NCBI GenBank assembly: GCA_011319805.1
Contig: SJRY01000228.1
Span: 62,001-126,000, forward strand
Length of the DNA: 64,000 nt
Reading direction: 5' to 3'
From: Macrocybe gigantea
Taxonomy: Eukaryota; Basidiomycota; Agaricomycetes; Agaricales; Callistosporiaceae
This document shows positions 36,854 through 49,500 of the stretch, piece after piece. How positions within the stretch are numbered: the stretch's first letter is position 1; each line of letters starts with the position of its first letter. The translations under genes were made by a program, and so were the position numbers. Under the pieces are notes generated by a model. That model made no database searches and was not told the DNA's origin. It saw nothing but the letters and a program-made list of their open reading frames with translations.

Positions 36854-37509
36854 TTCTGACAAATTGAGCTGCGAGTGGAGATGTCGATGAATACAAGACC
36901 TGTTGGATTGTTGAACTTTGAATGGACAGCCGTGAGTCTTTTTATCGAAGCTCTACCGCAAGCGCGCGAGGGTATGCATGTGTCATGAAACTCGCCTCAT
37001 CCTGCCCGGTCGCTCCTTTCTCATCCCAAAAATACGGCTCTCAGACGGATGTAGGCGGAGTTCAAAGCACGACAGGGCGTGCTGTAAACCTGTCGTCATA
37101 TATGTGATGTTATGTGATGAATGCCGGGCTTAGCACTGCTTTATTGTGCTCAGAACTTGTGTGCATGCGTGTGGGGCTCAGAAAATGCTGTAAAGACGCC
37201 GCATACGTTACGTCTTCCGAAGCATGTTTATTTCCCATTCACAGGGCAAGATCGACATGATAGGGGGCAATTTTCATGCCCAGGCTTGTACCAGTGAAAA
37301 GGTGTGCGATAAGGGCCTTAAACAGCCTTTTAGACAGATTACCCGCATTAATTAACCTGCAGCTTCGTTTGCGAAAAAAAAAAAAGATAGGAGCAATACA
37401 TCGCGCGGCATGCATCGCATCTTACAGGTGAGTCAGCTACGTAGGTAAACAAAATCTGTCATTTTTGCAAATTGCGGCGAGGGAGATGAGAAGCGAAAAT
37501 TATTCTCTT
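36854..37509. other. Intergenic spacer
   Basis: 5' side of DUF4139 copy 3 and 3' side of the WD40 gene, both minus strand. An A-run lies at 37375-37385. No gene seen. Confidence 0.5.
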
Positions 37510-39620
37510 TCACCAATGAGACCCAGAAACATAGCCTGACGTTGGTAAGACGCTGGCGTCAGGATTCTCTTTGAATGCGTAACGAACTAGAAGTCGCGAT
37601 TCGTGAGCAGGCGAGGAATAATAACCAAAGAACCTTCGTTGAACTCACGGAGGCTATGCTCTGCGGCGTCAAATCGATGTCCAAAATAGCTTTCCCCATG
37701 GCGAGCTCTCTTGGGCCACCATCCGTTGCCTTCATCTCCTGCCTCGTCATCCTCGTCATGAGCTGCTACACGTTGATACTCGAAGTGGTGTCCCTGACGG
37801 TCAATATACGGACAATGTGTCGCCGCGTAAAGCGCACTGCGTTGATGGTCCCATGCCAGGCCGACGACTTGAGTGTTGCCCGTTGACAGCTCGTAAACGA
37901 TGCCTTTGGCACGAATGTCCCAGACTTTTATCTGCTCTTCACCGTCCAATCCGCTGAACACGGCTGCGTAAGGTAAGCCAGTGAGGGAATGGAGGAACGG
38001 CGATGCATGTTACTCAACTCGGAATGCCGTCGGGGTGAATCAGCACCACAGAGGTACAGCTGTCACACCCCATACCCGCGTCCAGCGAGAGCATTGGAAG
38101 AGGTTCTCTGACATCATAGAGTCGCACAACACCATCGCTGCAAGCGGACGCAAAAACGCTTCGGTCACCATCACTGGTGGAGAAGTCCGTGACATCGCCT
38201 CCGTGGCCTAGAAATCGCGTCGTGTATTTCCCGCCGTACTCCATGTCGAAAGAGATACAAGAATATTTGCCGTCATCGCGCTCACGGGATGATTTGAAGC
38301 CGCAGATCATGTTTGAAGGCAGAGACGGATGCGGTGTCCAATGACCAGGAGAAAAGCCTTCGATTTCAAAGTCAAAAGTCGCAGTAGGACTGGCTCCTTT
38401 TGATAGCTCGATCTCGTCTTGGTCGTCCCGTCACGTTTCCAGCTCCTCAGCATCCATCGACTCACCTATCAGCTCTTCCCCTTTCGGGCCGTGGGTCGGC
38501 ATGGCATCGAGGTCCCAGACCGCAACGGAGCCCTTGCCTGCACGGAAGAGTCGATTCTGAGACAGAATGGCTAGCGGTCCCTCAAATTTCGCAGAGTCCA
38601 TGGTGTGGGTGGGCAATGCATTTTCGTACCTGCCTCCCTGGGAAGGACCCCAGGCATAAGATTTGACACGGCTCGAATCAGCGACGAACATGAGCTTTCG
38701 TTGCTCTGCCACGATCGAATGAAACGCGCCTTCTTCCAGTCCGAGTTTGAACACATGGGCGTCAGGAAGACAGCCATATTCCATTTCATCAAGAAAGTAG
38801 TACGCCAGATATGGCACGCGTTCTTTCCAACCAGCCATGTACGGCATGATCATGCATTCGCTGTTCCCGGAGATGCTCAGGTCTAGAGGAGGAGCAACAG
38901 GGTCGCTTTGGATTTCACAAAGAGCCTGTACGATGTTGGTCGCCAGAGGCGTGGCAGACGTCGCAGTGACGGCTGCGCCAGTTTTGAAGCGCGAAAGTTT
39001 GGAGGTCAGAGCATGCGGTCTTGACGATTTCTCCCATGGTGCCGGACCCGTGAGCGGTTGGCCAGTCTTTGGATTGATGACGGGATCTGCAAAAAAAAAA
39101 ATGGTAATACATACCGATCATTAATATATTCCAACGTGTTCAGAGCATGACTGGATAGTCACCGTTTGGGCCTAAGCCTTGCAGTTCTCGGACGAACGGA
39201 AGGAATGCGTTTACGATGTGGTCAGCTGAACGGGATCGAATGCTTCTCGTAAGACGGTCAAAGCTGTGAAGTACTTCGTGACTGACGAAAATCCTCTTTA
39301 TCGAGTATCCTCCCCTCTGCCAGCGGACGGCTGTCCGAGTGAGCAAAAGAGGGCATGTGCTCGAACAGATCCTCTTCTCCATAGCCAAAGCTGACAGCGT
39401 CGTTGATGAGATCGTCGACTTTCGCCAAAATCTCCGGATACCGCGGTGTTGTCTTGTCGGCGTCTACGACAAGCGCGCATGCATCTTTGAGGATGCTGGT
39501 GTAATGCTGCCAGCGCGGATTACCCCGAGAGTCTCGTTCCAATGCATCCTTGTCCTTGCTCAGTCTTTTCCATCGTTCACGGATCGCGTCTAGTTGGGGC
39601 AGCGCAGGGGACGAAGCCAT
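37510..39620 (-). CDS. WD40-repeat protein with an in-frame TGA
   Basis: Starts MASSPALPQLDAIRERWKRL. An all-helical N-terminal region is followed by blocks typical of a beta-propeller: SVAVWDLDAM, LGHGGDVTDFST, FASACSDGVVRLYDVREPLP, IKVWDIRAKGIVYELSTG and VVGLAWDHQRSALYAAT. The final exon encodes YAFKENPDASVLPTSGY, ending at a TGA at 37510-37512. Two lesions are visible: an extra T at the run 39288-39291 and a TGA codon at 38431-38433 inside the propeller, after MDAEELET and before RDDQDEIELS, with the same frame continuing on both sides. Partners and function are unknown; propellers usually serve as binding platforms. Confidence 0.75.
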
Positions 39621-39802
39621 GGTCTTCAGCGGGTGCGATAGGTAGAACGCCAAGTTAGGGGAAAGCTGGATGACTCGTTCGTCGGGGCTTGATCTCTCTA
39701 ATTTGCCAAATTATTTTTGCCTTCACAAAATTCACATCATTGAAGTGCAATAAAACTGCAAGCCTTTAATTTGAGTTCTGCACCTTTTTCTTCGCCCTGT
39801 AA

Positions 39803-40210
39803 ATGACAGGAGAGCCGGCAGGTAGAATCGTCTCAATTGAGTCAGATTTTTTTTGACGAAAACCCTTCAGCAGTTCGTCTCACTCAATCCTCTTCAACAA
39901 AAGAAAAGGCCACTCGTCCGCGTGGCGCCTGGGCTTACGTCGACGACAATCAGTAAGGACACCAGATGTCTGCATACACGTTTCAGGACAGCCCAACAGC
40001 AATTTCACGAACAAATGATCGAAAGGTCATACCAGGAACTGCTCAACTGCATTTTGAAGTGGTGGACTATCAGGCGCCTCGATGACCGGTTTACGCCGTA
40101 CAAATGTGAATCCGGACAGCCTGCCGCATGTGTTCGACAAGCACATTCAGCGCCTTTACGCGGACTTCGAACCAGAGAACTGTCTATACTGCATCCCACG
40201 TTTTGTCTAA
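39803..40210 (+). CDS. Small hypothetical protein hidden by a T-run
   Basis: Start ATG at 39803: MTGEPAGRIVSIESDFF, then after the eight-T run 39847-39854 the frame must shift (seven T would do) to read DENPSAVRLTQSSSTKEK and TRPRGAWAYVDDN. A GTAAGG donor follows near 39951. Farther on, VNPDSLPHVFDKHIQRLY and ADFEPENCLYCIPRFV lead to a TAA at 40210. The joins between these pieces are not certain (a short intron and one more frame change near 40083). I do not recognise the family. The well-formed last 36 codons and the fit at the T-run argue that it is a real gene. Confidence 0.45.
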
Positions 40211-40537
40211 ACGTAAAGATGCTCTGGTACTCATATTCACGCGAGCCACGAAGAAAAGCCCCAAACCCTACATCATCAGGGGAGTTCTTCCGTGGTGCAA
40301 TATGTGGCTAAATGAGGGATGCTGTGGCAGATGCCACCGATGCCACCGATGCCACCGAATGACCTGGCGCCGACTCCTCGCTGCATGGTACCAGCGTCGT
40401 TTTGACTACGGAATTGCCGGATCGTCCGCCGTTCTAGCTCCAGGAGGGTCTGCTGTGTGTCCGAAGCGCATAAATACCGGGGACAAGCAGGCGAAGGTTG
40501 CAGACGCATTCGTTCCATACAACGCAAAGCTTCTGAG
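40211..40537. other. Promoter region of DUF4139 copy 4
   Basis: Contains three tandem copies of a 9-mer (ATGCCACCG, around 40333-40359) and a CATAAATA element at 40469-40476, about 65 bp before the ATG. No separate gene seen. Confidence 0.5.
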
Positions 40538-42466
40538 ATGTCGAAATCAAGCCAACAACCTCAGCCTCCTCCTCTCTACGACCCCGTGAACTCGTTCAAG
40601 GTGTCTTCGGAGACAAACAGCAAGATTACCGATGTCGTTGTCTACCCGAGTCTCGCGCAAGTCACTCGCCTCTACAAGCTCCGCGTCAAAGTCGGCTTGA
40701 ACCGCATCACCATTACCGGCTTGCCGTCAGCTTTGGAGCACGGCACGTTAAGGTAGGTTTAGCGTTCGTATTAGCTCTGACCAGTTGTTGACAAACGAAT
40801 GATGTACCAGAGTCGACGGGCGCGGCACTGCGACCATTCATGAAGTGACTGTACATGACAACCCGCCATCTGCCGCTCCGACGAGCTCAAAAGACCTTGA
40901 CCAGTTGCAAGAGGCTAAATCAGAGATGACAGCCAAACGAGGCAATTATTCTACCTATACAGGCACGGTGACTAGCTATTTGAGGTCAATGAGCATCAGA
41001 GATGCCTCTCAACTCGACGACATTTTTGACACTTGCGATGCGACTATGAAAAAATTGTCCGCGAAGATGAGAGAGACGCAGAAGGCCGTCGACAAACTCG
41101 ATGACGATATCGAGTCAGAGAAAGCCAAGCTCTCGAGGTCCGTCGACAACAACAAACTCACGACTTACGCTGTAGTCGACATATTTGGCGAAAGTAATAA
41201 AGAAGTGGAAATCGGCTTGATATATGGTATGTCTAAGAATGTAACGCGGTCCGAAAACCTCTCATCGTCGATTCATATAGCTGTCAAGGACGCAGGCTGG
41301 AAAGCTGTTTACGAAATTCGCGTCGACGCAGACGCCACTGATGGTTTAGTCAACTTGGTATACAACGCTGGCATCACCCAGAATACTGGCGAAGTCTGTA
41401 CCGATTTGATTTCTGTTCCGTTGGAGTGCGAGCACTGAGCGCTATCAAAGGACTGGACCAATGTTTCCTTGAGACTTGAAGCGACGGCCCCAGATTTCAA
41501 GATGCAGATCCCATCTCTTGAAAAATGGACGATCTCGGCTCATATGCAGAGAAGACAACTGCTGTCTAGCTTTGCGTCCGTCGGGTCATATGGAGACGAT
41601 GACTATTACCAAGATACAGGAAGAAGGATTGCCGAAAAAACGACCTACACGGCTCTATCTGGCGAGCCGATTCACACTTGGCCTTTGATCACGGTATCCG
41701 GGAACGGCGCCTTGCAGAAATTTTCGATCGAAAGAGTGGAAATAGAATCGCGGATGTCCTGGTCCACGGTGCCGAAAGAAATTCCCCAAGTCTATGCCGC
41801 GGTGAGTTTACTCTCATCTATGTATTTCAACAATTTATGACACAGGTTTGCACATGTATAGGTGAAGATTACCAACAACCGTAACTACGCCCTTCTCAAA
41901 GGGACAGGAAATGTCTATATGAACGGATGTTTCATTGGACGTATGGATGTGCCACTTGTGTCTCCGGGAGACAGCTTCGTTTGTCACCTCGGGTATGGCC
42001 ATCTCTTTCTGCATTAGCGCTGATCGAGGACCTCATTCACTCGTCTTGCAGGCAAGACCCGTCAATCCATGTAGCGTATCTTCCTACCTCGGTCGAGACG
42101 ACGAAGTACAAATCGAGATCAAACCATTCCTTCACGCAAAAGATCAGGGTGCGGAACTCGAAGTCGAGGGAGACGGTGGTCAAAGTCTTCGACCAGTTTC
42201 CTGTGTCTCATCAATCCGCAGTGGTCGTGAAGCATATCCAACCGGCCTTGACAAGCGCCGAGCACTCTGCCTATGACGCAGTCCCGTCTATCCCTGTCGA
42301 CCATGGAATCACCGCGCAGTGGGTCACCCCTGACCAGGACTATGACACAACTATGCTGGGGCACAGTGGGAAATTCTTTTGGAACTGCTCGATACCTCCT
42401 AAGGAAACCATTGAGCTCACGTTATCTTATGAGGTCGACGGTCCTCTCGTAGTTCGTAATCTTTAG
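40538..42466 (+). CDS. DUF4140/DUF4139 protein, copy 4 (intact)
   Basis: Exons 40538-40752, 40811-41226, 41281-41393, 41451-41801, 41862-41992, 42052-42466; 1641 nt, 546 aa, no frame error, so this copy is the best template for the family here. DUF4140: VVVYPSLAQVTRLYKLRVKVGLNR, TLRVDGRGTATIHEV. Coiled coil ~residues 90-190. DUF4139: DAGWKAVYEIRVDADA, ITQNTGEDWTNVSLRLEATAP, MSWSTVPKEIPQVYAA, YMNGCFIGRMDVPLVSPGDSF, VFDQFPVSHQ and FFWNCSIPPKETIELTLSYEV. It has one more intron than copy 1 (between 41801 and 41862). It lacks a signal peptide or membrane helix. Confidence 0.9.
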
Positions 42467-42704
42467 GCTCTAGTCCCACGTCGTTTGTAACAGATAAGCT
42501 ACATACAATAGATTTACTCGCCCATGTATTAGACAGTCGGGTGTGTACTGCAAATTGAAAGGCGTTATGACACAATGAGGACATCGTCGGTCGTCTTTGC
42601 GGCCACATAGGCCGTGTACGTCCCACGTTGAACCTAACATCTAGGACGAAAATCTCTGAACCATTGGGAACAAAAAAAAAAAAAGAAACCAGTCTGAAAC
42701 ACGT

Positions 42705-44902
42705 TCAGACATCGATTGGATAGGGATCCTGCGTTGGCACATGGCGCCATTGCTGTCGAACTGGCGGGTCGAAAGGAGGGGAAAAATCCGTAGGGTTGTT
42801 GGCCATCGGCGTCAAGTACGGATAGGGGCTGAAAGCAAAAGGCGGCGAGCCGTTCGAGCGCAGGTGGGGCCCCGTCTGATTTGACCTGTAAGGCATCGAA
42901 TAAGTAGTTGAATACGAATATGGATGTGGGTATTGATTAGAATATGGGTATGAGTTTGAGTAGGGGTATGGAGTGAAACTGGATGGGGAGCTGGCCCAGG
43001 AGGAGCGGTGTTGAAGTCACGTACGCCTTGGGGAGGAAGGCCATCCTGTGATGTCAAACTACCTCGTGGAGCCTTGGCCAAGAGGTTCGAATGACCCTGA
43101 ACCCATTTCTTGACCTTCCGCTTCCAGGATCTGTCCATGGTGCTGCCATAACAATACAGCGCGGTGAAAATCAAGACCAAGCATAGGAGACCGACACCCA
43201 AAATAGCCGAAGCTATGCACTTAAAGACTAGCTCGACTCGAGGAGAGACTCCAGTATTGTCAGATCTATCCCTCCAGATATTAAGCATGAGCGCGGCCAT
43301 GAATAGGATACAAGCCCTGAGAAGGGAAGAATCAAAAAAAAAGGTTTGGGGAACGTGCGGTATTGGTTCACCAAGCTAGCCATAGCAAAGGCATTGACAG
43401 GAAAACCCAGACATTCCAGAATATAGAAGTTCTAGTCTTTTGTGCTTCCTAGTAGGTATAAACTTTCAAAAAAACATGAAGAATGTACCCAAGAATCGAC
43501 ATACCTCCGCCCACTCGAATGCCTTGTGCGCTTTGCGCATCTTCCCGAAGGTGACGGTAAATACGAATCCATATACCAAGCTGAAGAAGGCAAATATGCC
43601 CGACGTGTATGCGACATATTCGTAGAGGTTTCGGGGTCCACTCTGGGGTGACTGGACCAAGGCTAATATCGCTCTGAGCGTAGGGCAAAGTCAGCAGCAG
43701 AAGCATCCTTAGGGCAAAAAAAAAAAGTACGCGTTAAGCAATCCAGAGATGAACAATCCTATCCTCCATTCCTCTATGAGCGAGGAAATGAATGAGTCCC
43801 ATGTATCCTTGAGCCGCGCAAACGCTCTCAGAGATTTCTGAGTAGACGAATGCCCATGTCTCGGGTCTGCATCAGGCGTCAGCACGTCTCGCGGCAGCAA
43901 AGATTTGATCGTGAGCTCCTTGATTCTTGGCATGTTGAGTTCCGCCTCGTCGAAAATACGAGAGACGCGCGAGAAATAGAAAGACGGGATGCGGAGCAAG
44001 AGGTATAGGTAAATTTGGCGCGGCAGCGTGTCCATGAGAAAGGCATTCACATACGCCCAAGTGGAGTGAGAGGCTGCAGAGTCGGCTTCGGATTTGTCGT
44101 CTTTATTTGTGTTGTTGTTGGGAAGAGCCGCAGCGATGGAAGGCGCAAATGGATCCCGTGGCGTGAATTCTTCGTTGACCGGGGACGGTTGAGGAGAAGA
44201 TGCGTCATGCTCATGCACAGATCCTGCAATAGTAGGTGAGTTTGGGAAGGACGAGACCTCGAGACTAGTGGACGCGACGTCTGCGGCGATTGGAATACTG
44301 GACTCAAACGGCGATGCACTGTGTTCGCTTGTGCTGGCGCCGGTAGGGAACGGAGCGTCTACATCTGGCAATGGAACTGCATGTAGAGGCAGGCTGCTAG
44401 AATGCCTGGGGCTCGGGGAATGGACTATATCGCCCGAAAGCGCGGGCGGATAGGAGATTGGCCCAGAAGGCTCAACTAAATGTCCGCCATGTGACTCGTT
44501 AGGCGCATAAACGTGAACATTTGGAACAGGACTAGGATATGAAACGCGCCTCGCTGCTGACGAAAACTGGAAAGCAGAGAAAGATGACGGAATTGGCAGG
44601 GTACTGCCAGGAAGACTTGCGTTCAATCTCATGTCGTTCGAACGCTCTTCCACCCCTTCCTCCTCACGTCTGGGAGGGCTGGGTGGTTCAACTGTGACTC
44701 GAACAGGAGCTGAAGGCGAAACCAGCTCTTCGTGAACTCCTGAAGGGACCTGGGGCAGTCCTGGCGCTACGTCAGCCTTCGATCGTCCTGGAGCAAGAAT
44801 GATTCAATCTCCAAAATAACGTTCGGCAAAGATGGGCATACCGTCTACGGCCATCGGCGCTACAGCTGGTAGGCTCACTCTAATCATATCGATGGCATCC
44901 AT
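42705..44902 (-). CDS. Multi-pass membrane protein with disordered N- and C-termini
   Basis: Start ATG 44902 (MDAIDMIRVSLPAVAPMAVDG), a short first exon, then a ~330-residue Ser/Pro-rich disordered region and a conserved membrane core: RQIYLYLLLRIPSFYFSRVSRIFDEAEL, WRIGLFISGLLN, YTSGIFAFFSLVYGFVFTVTFGKMRKAHKAFEWAE, QKTRTSIFWNVWVFLSMPLLWLAWACILF, and a last helix SAILGVGLLCLVLIFTALYCYG. The C-terminal tail is Tyr/Pro/Ser-rich. Introns end at 43673, 43448 and 43319 or nearby. One missing C near 42993 joins PPGP to SSPSSFTPYPY. The family is unrecognised beyond being a basidiomycete membrane protein; four to five helices are visible. Confidence 0.7.
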
Positions 44903-44956
44903 TGTAGATGGCCTACGATGTCAGAGCTTGTGGGTCCAGGGCCAGCCTATGCTCTT

Positions 44957-44984
44957 CAGCCTCAAAACGCCTCGTTTGAGGCTG
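44957..44984. repeat. 10-bp-arm hairpin upstream of the membrane-protein gene
   Basis: CAGCCTCAAA (44957-44966) pairs exactly with TTTGAGGCTG (44975-44984). It lies 55-82 bp before the ATG at 44902, probably in the 5' UTR or core promoter. Confidence 0.6.
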
Positions 44985-45005
44985 TTTAATAGGCGTCAAA
45001 TCTCA

Positions 45006-45486
45006 TCATGGCGGTGCGAATTCGTCTAGCCCTGATAAATCAATGCTCATAAACCCCGCTTTACAATCCTCGGTTACGCCGTAACTGCTAGAAATGCGGT
45101 TTTGCTTCCGAGTCGAGAGGCAGTGCGAAGTATAGTAGGAACTCGTCCCCAATGCTATCCACTGGCCTTGAGCATGGTGAAATGTCATGTGCTTTGGAGG
45201 TCACAGGTCCCTTCAATTCCGCAGCAGTGTTATTGATATCGTAAGGGTAGTTGCACGAGATGCATAAGCCCATCAGGAATGCTCAGAGAAACAGTGTGCA
45301 TATCGGGCTTTGAAGCAAAGCTGGAACAAACTGAGGATTTCGTAAGTTGGTCGCCTGGCTGACACAGTTGGTAGACGCGTCCCGTGACATATAGAGTGGA
45401 GATTGACTGCATTTTGTCATACGGTTGAGGACCCCACCAGTGGTCCATCCGTCATCTACCACCGTGATCGGCCTATACTCTAGCAT
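45006..45486 (-). CDS. Possible small gene, unrecognised
   Basis: Three overlapping minus-strand frames appear to relay: MLEYRPITVVDDGWTTGG..., then SKPDMHTVSLSIPDGLMHL, then PVDSIGDEFLLYFALPLDSE, ending SIDLSGLDEFAPP. The middle pieces look coding (balanced composition, no long low-complexity runs), but splice sites joining them were not found. It starts 79 bp from the divergent methyltransferase gene. No domain is recognised; it could be a relic. Confidence 0.25.
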
Positions 45487-45564
45487 AAAAAGAGAGAAAA
45501 AATCATTGCTAAAACTGTAATCAACATAATATCAGCACCATCGGATTGAATCAAACTTACTATC

Positions 45565-46499
45565 ATGCCCAGCGAGCACGCTTCCGAGCCCACCATCCTT
45601 GCATCCCACCAAGACGGCAACCATGACCACCATCACGGAGGAAGTCACGGACATCCGGGCCGGGACACGACTATGTCGCTTCCAACAAGTCCTTGTTCGA
45701 TGAACTGGCGGAAAAATTTGATGACATCCCACACGCGCAGGAGCGGGCGAGACGGTACGGCGTTCGAACATGTTAGTAGGACAAAGTAGTGACTGAAGAT
45801 CGCCCAGGTCTGCCTTGCTTTCCGTAATGCATACCCCTTCAAGGAGGACAGTACGACCGTGATGGACTTTGCCTGTGGGACAGGTGGGCAGCTCGTTTGA
45901 AGCATCATGAACGGCCTCTGAACAAGTTTATGCGTCCGATCAGGCCTAGTGTCCCGGGAGCTGGCGCCTTATTGCAAGTCGATCATAGGCGTCGATATCA
46001 GCCAAGGGGTAATCGACCAATTCAACAAACGTGTCGGCAATCAAGGCATACCACACGAGGAGATGCAAGCTTTTTGTACAGAGCTAAAAGGAGCGCCTGG
46101 GGAGTTGGACGACAGAAAATTCGACGTTATCATAGTACGTCACTGCTCCTCGCCATATTTCTTTCCTCCTGATAACAACTGTAAAAGTGTGCCTCCTCAT
46201 ACCACCATTTCGCATCAATCGATGATACGACCCAAATCTTGGCCTACTTCCTGAAGCCAGGCGGCGCACTCTTGGTCATTGACCTGCTTCATGGTCATAT
46301 GCACCGCGTAAGTAACACAATTGGGGACAAATACGAGCAGGTTGTACCGCACCGTCATGGTGTGAAGGAGGAAGACATCCGCGGTGCCTTTGAGCGAGCA
46401 GGACTGCAGTCCTTCAGCTTTGAAATCGTCGCAAAGGGCAAGCATGACGGAGAGGATGCAGAGTTATTCCTCGTGAAAGGAAACAAGCCTGAAGCTTGA
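45565..46499 (+). CDS. SAM-dependent methyltransferase
   Basis: Class I methyltransferase. A His-rich N-terminus (DGNHDHHHGGSHGHPG) is followed by FDELAEKFDDIPHAQERARR, motif I MDFACGTG with LAPYCKSIIGVDIS, a post-I acidic residue, motif IV FDVIICASSYHHF and LAYFLKPGGALLVIDLLHGHMH, and the C-terminal ELFLVKGNKPEA. The shape resembles small UbiE/COQ5-like or arsenite methyltransferase-like proteins, but the substrate is unknown. A missing G at 45662-45664 separates the His-rich start from the conserved frame. The splice to the exon starting near 45809 also needs a one-base adjustment. The start is the first ATG in frame with the His-rich segment. Confidence 0.75.
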
Positions 46500-46594
46500 G
46501 TGACTGAGCGACCAGGTACACCATCTGCAACCAATAGTAATTAGCTATTTTTGTATTGCGTTAGGAGATTCGTTCAACCGAAACTCGCCATTGA

Positions 46595-49500
46595 TCACTT
46601 GAGAGACAATCGTCCACCAAATTTCTTGCGCGCTATGACATCCATCTGCTCCTTGATATCTCTAAATGCTTTCCACCACGCCTCCCCAACAATATCCTTC
46701 TGACTGTTCGGATCTTCGTATTCTTCGTCCTCAACAAACTCAGAGCCACCATGATACCGTCGTAACAGCACCAACCACCACTTCATAACCGCTACCGCCT
46801 GCTCCACGCCCGCATCCGTTGATTGCGAGCTGTCAACACATTTAAGCAGATACTTTGAGAAAAACTCCAGGTCCTTCTCCTGCGGCGTCCACTTGTGGTA
46901 CGCCTTCATCCACTTGTCGATCAAGCCTAAGATGTCCTCCTTCTCTGAAAACTTGATCTTCTCACCCTTCTTCTCGCCTTGTTGCCGCAGGGTCGGCGGC
47001 GGGACATGTCGCGCTCGGGGTGGCGGCGCGCGATACAGTAGGTGCGCAGGGATGGGTGGAGGCTTGCGCGGCTTGATGACCTTGCGTTGCGTCGGGCTGT
47101 CCGGGAGGCTCCCGCGCTCTTTCAACAGTCGCGCGCGGATTAACTGCTCGTCCTTCACAGCGCGCGGTAATGCCGCAAAGACCTCTGGATCGATGCCGAG
47201 CTTGCGCAGTGCCGCATCGGACGTTCGCGCGCTCTGCTTCTTCTTCCGACCCATCAGCCACCAATTGTTCGCCGGCGAGATGGCGGCCTTGCTCCGTGGC
47301 GCGAGTTGCTGCGCGATCCGCCTGTAGTTCGGGCCTTTGACAGCTACCTTTCTTGGGAATATACCAGGCCGCGCCACGGCAGTGCGGCTCGCTAGTTTCA
47401 TCGGGGACGCCAGTTTGGAAGGTCCTACCGAGACGGAGCGAGATCTCGATCGTCGCTGATATTCATCCTCCAATTCTTTTTTAATATCAGGCGGAAGAGC
47501 ATGGAAGACGCTCTGATCGACTTGGGAGAAGGAAGGTAGGTCAGTCGTCGCGTTCAACTTCTGGGGTGAATGCCCTAATGCCTTTCCGTCGTCCACGTTT
47601 AGGACATTCCCCTCAGAAGGCGGCTGGACATGGATGTAAGGCGTAGCCGAAGTATGGTTCGCCAATGTAAGCAACGGTTTTCGGGGACTTGTAGGCTGTT
47701 TGAAGTGTAGCGTAGCTTGTTCAGGCGCTCCGCGAGCTGACGGGCTCTCCAACTTCTGCACCTGGATTCCAATTCCTCTCAGTTCCCTTGGATCAAAATT
47801 GAACGATTTGAGCAGTCGCCAGGCATGTTGGCCAATTATTCTTTCATCATTTACAGCCTTTCCTGCAGGACCAATAAGTGGTGCTTGCCGGTTGAAGAGG
47901 TCGCAAGCACCGTGGCCCAAGAACTGAGGTGAAAAATGAGACCGATGTAGGCATTAATTAAATCTGGAAAGCGTTACTTTAGGCGGCTCCACAGGCGCAG
48001 TAGGATCTCTCTTCATGATCTTCATCGTGACTGACCTCCCTGCCATGTCGATGTCCAGCAAACGCTTAGAGACCTCGGCTGCCATTTGATAAACGAACGC
48101 CTCGGCTTGTTCATTGTTTTCAAACCTGATCCCATACTTCATTATAAAACAATAATCAATCAGCACCGTCATTTGCTGGCAGTCGTTGGACTCACGTTGA
48201 TCTCACATGATACGGATCTCCTTGGTGTGTCAGACTCAAGTTTCTTGTCATCGATTCCCCGTAGAGCGTTGTAGAGTGTCTCGCCAGTCGCCTTACCCAG
48301 GGCGTCGCAAAGCTGTGCTCTACCCTTTTTGGTCAGTTCGCCGAGAATCGTAGCGCCGAGTTTCTCTCGCGCCTTTTGCTTCGCCGACCAGCCGAAACCG
48401 TGAAGATCGGAGATATCCAAGGGGGCAAGAAATTCAGAGACATCTGCAGGGAGGAGGTGGTATGACCCAGCTGGCTTAGCGCGCCGTGTAGCGAGTCGTG
48501 CAAGCAGAATGTTGTGCGAAATCCCGATGCTGACTAGACGAGGATTTAAGACTGAACGAAATTCAATATGTATTGATATTACCTTCGCACCCGGTGGCTG
48601 CCCTGATTTGAGCGCGTATTGTCTCTGCGAAGTCCTTTGCGGGATCAACGTTAGAAGAATCATCGGATATGTGCGCGCGAAGTTGAGCAACAGTGTTTGT
48701 CAATTCGATGAGCGCTTCATCGACAGAGACAGCTTGAACATCGTCTGCATGCGTCATTAAGACCGTATAGAACTTCAGGGAGAACTCTTTGTATCTGACA
48801 CAGACCCATCTATCATCCATTTGGACCACAAGAGGAACTAGACAAACCTTTCAAATTCGTACGGAATGGTTTGAATATCTGGGCACAGCTTTCGGGCTTG
48901 TTGGAGACTAGACGATGTTTCACGTTAAGGGTACATGCCTTGACAGGAAAAACAATAAAACCTTTACCTCATTCCATTTTTAATTCCGAAGCTCCGGGCT
49001 TCGTAGCTAGCGCTCGCAATTTCGCTAGTACTCAAAGCCCCACCTTGAGCGCCTTGCGAATGACAAACTACAACAGGTTTGCCTTTCAGGTGAGGCCGAC
49101 TTACAAGCCCGGCCGATACAAAGAAGCAATCGAAATCGCAATGCATGATCACGCGGTCGTCCACGGCCTTCTCCTTCCCCTTGGCTTTGGAGGGCGACCT
49201 CATGTTCAACTCTGCGCCGCGCATGCTGACGCCATGAACTTCAGAGCTAATCTTGCCTATGGATTTGCCGTCGTTCCCACTGCGCTCGTGGGTGCCCGCC
49301 TCTGCGCGCTCCAATGCTTCGTGCACAAGATTCTTCAGTTCTGCTTTCCAAATCGACAAATGATGAAGCCTGGAATGCTTGTAGTATCCGTCGATAAAGT
49401 CCGGCGCCACAGATGTGTGAGCTTTCCGCCAGTCTGGATTGGCCATCACGCGCTTGGCAAGAGGGTTTGACGACTCTGCAGCATACTGAGGAGGAGCATC

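Noticed and set aside
40300..40365. CRISPR-like or satellite array
   Set aside because: Only three 9-bp units without spacers; a simple tandem repeat.
43080..43095. GGTTCGAATGACC, like a tRNA B box
   Set aside because: Lies in coding sequence of the membrane-protein gene; no A box or acceptor stem around it.
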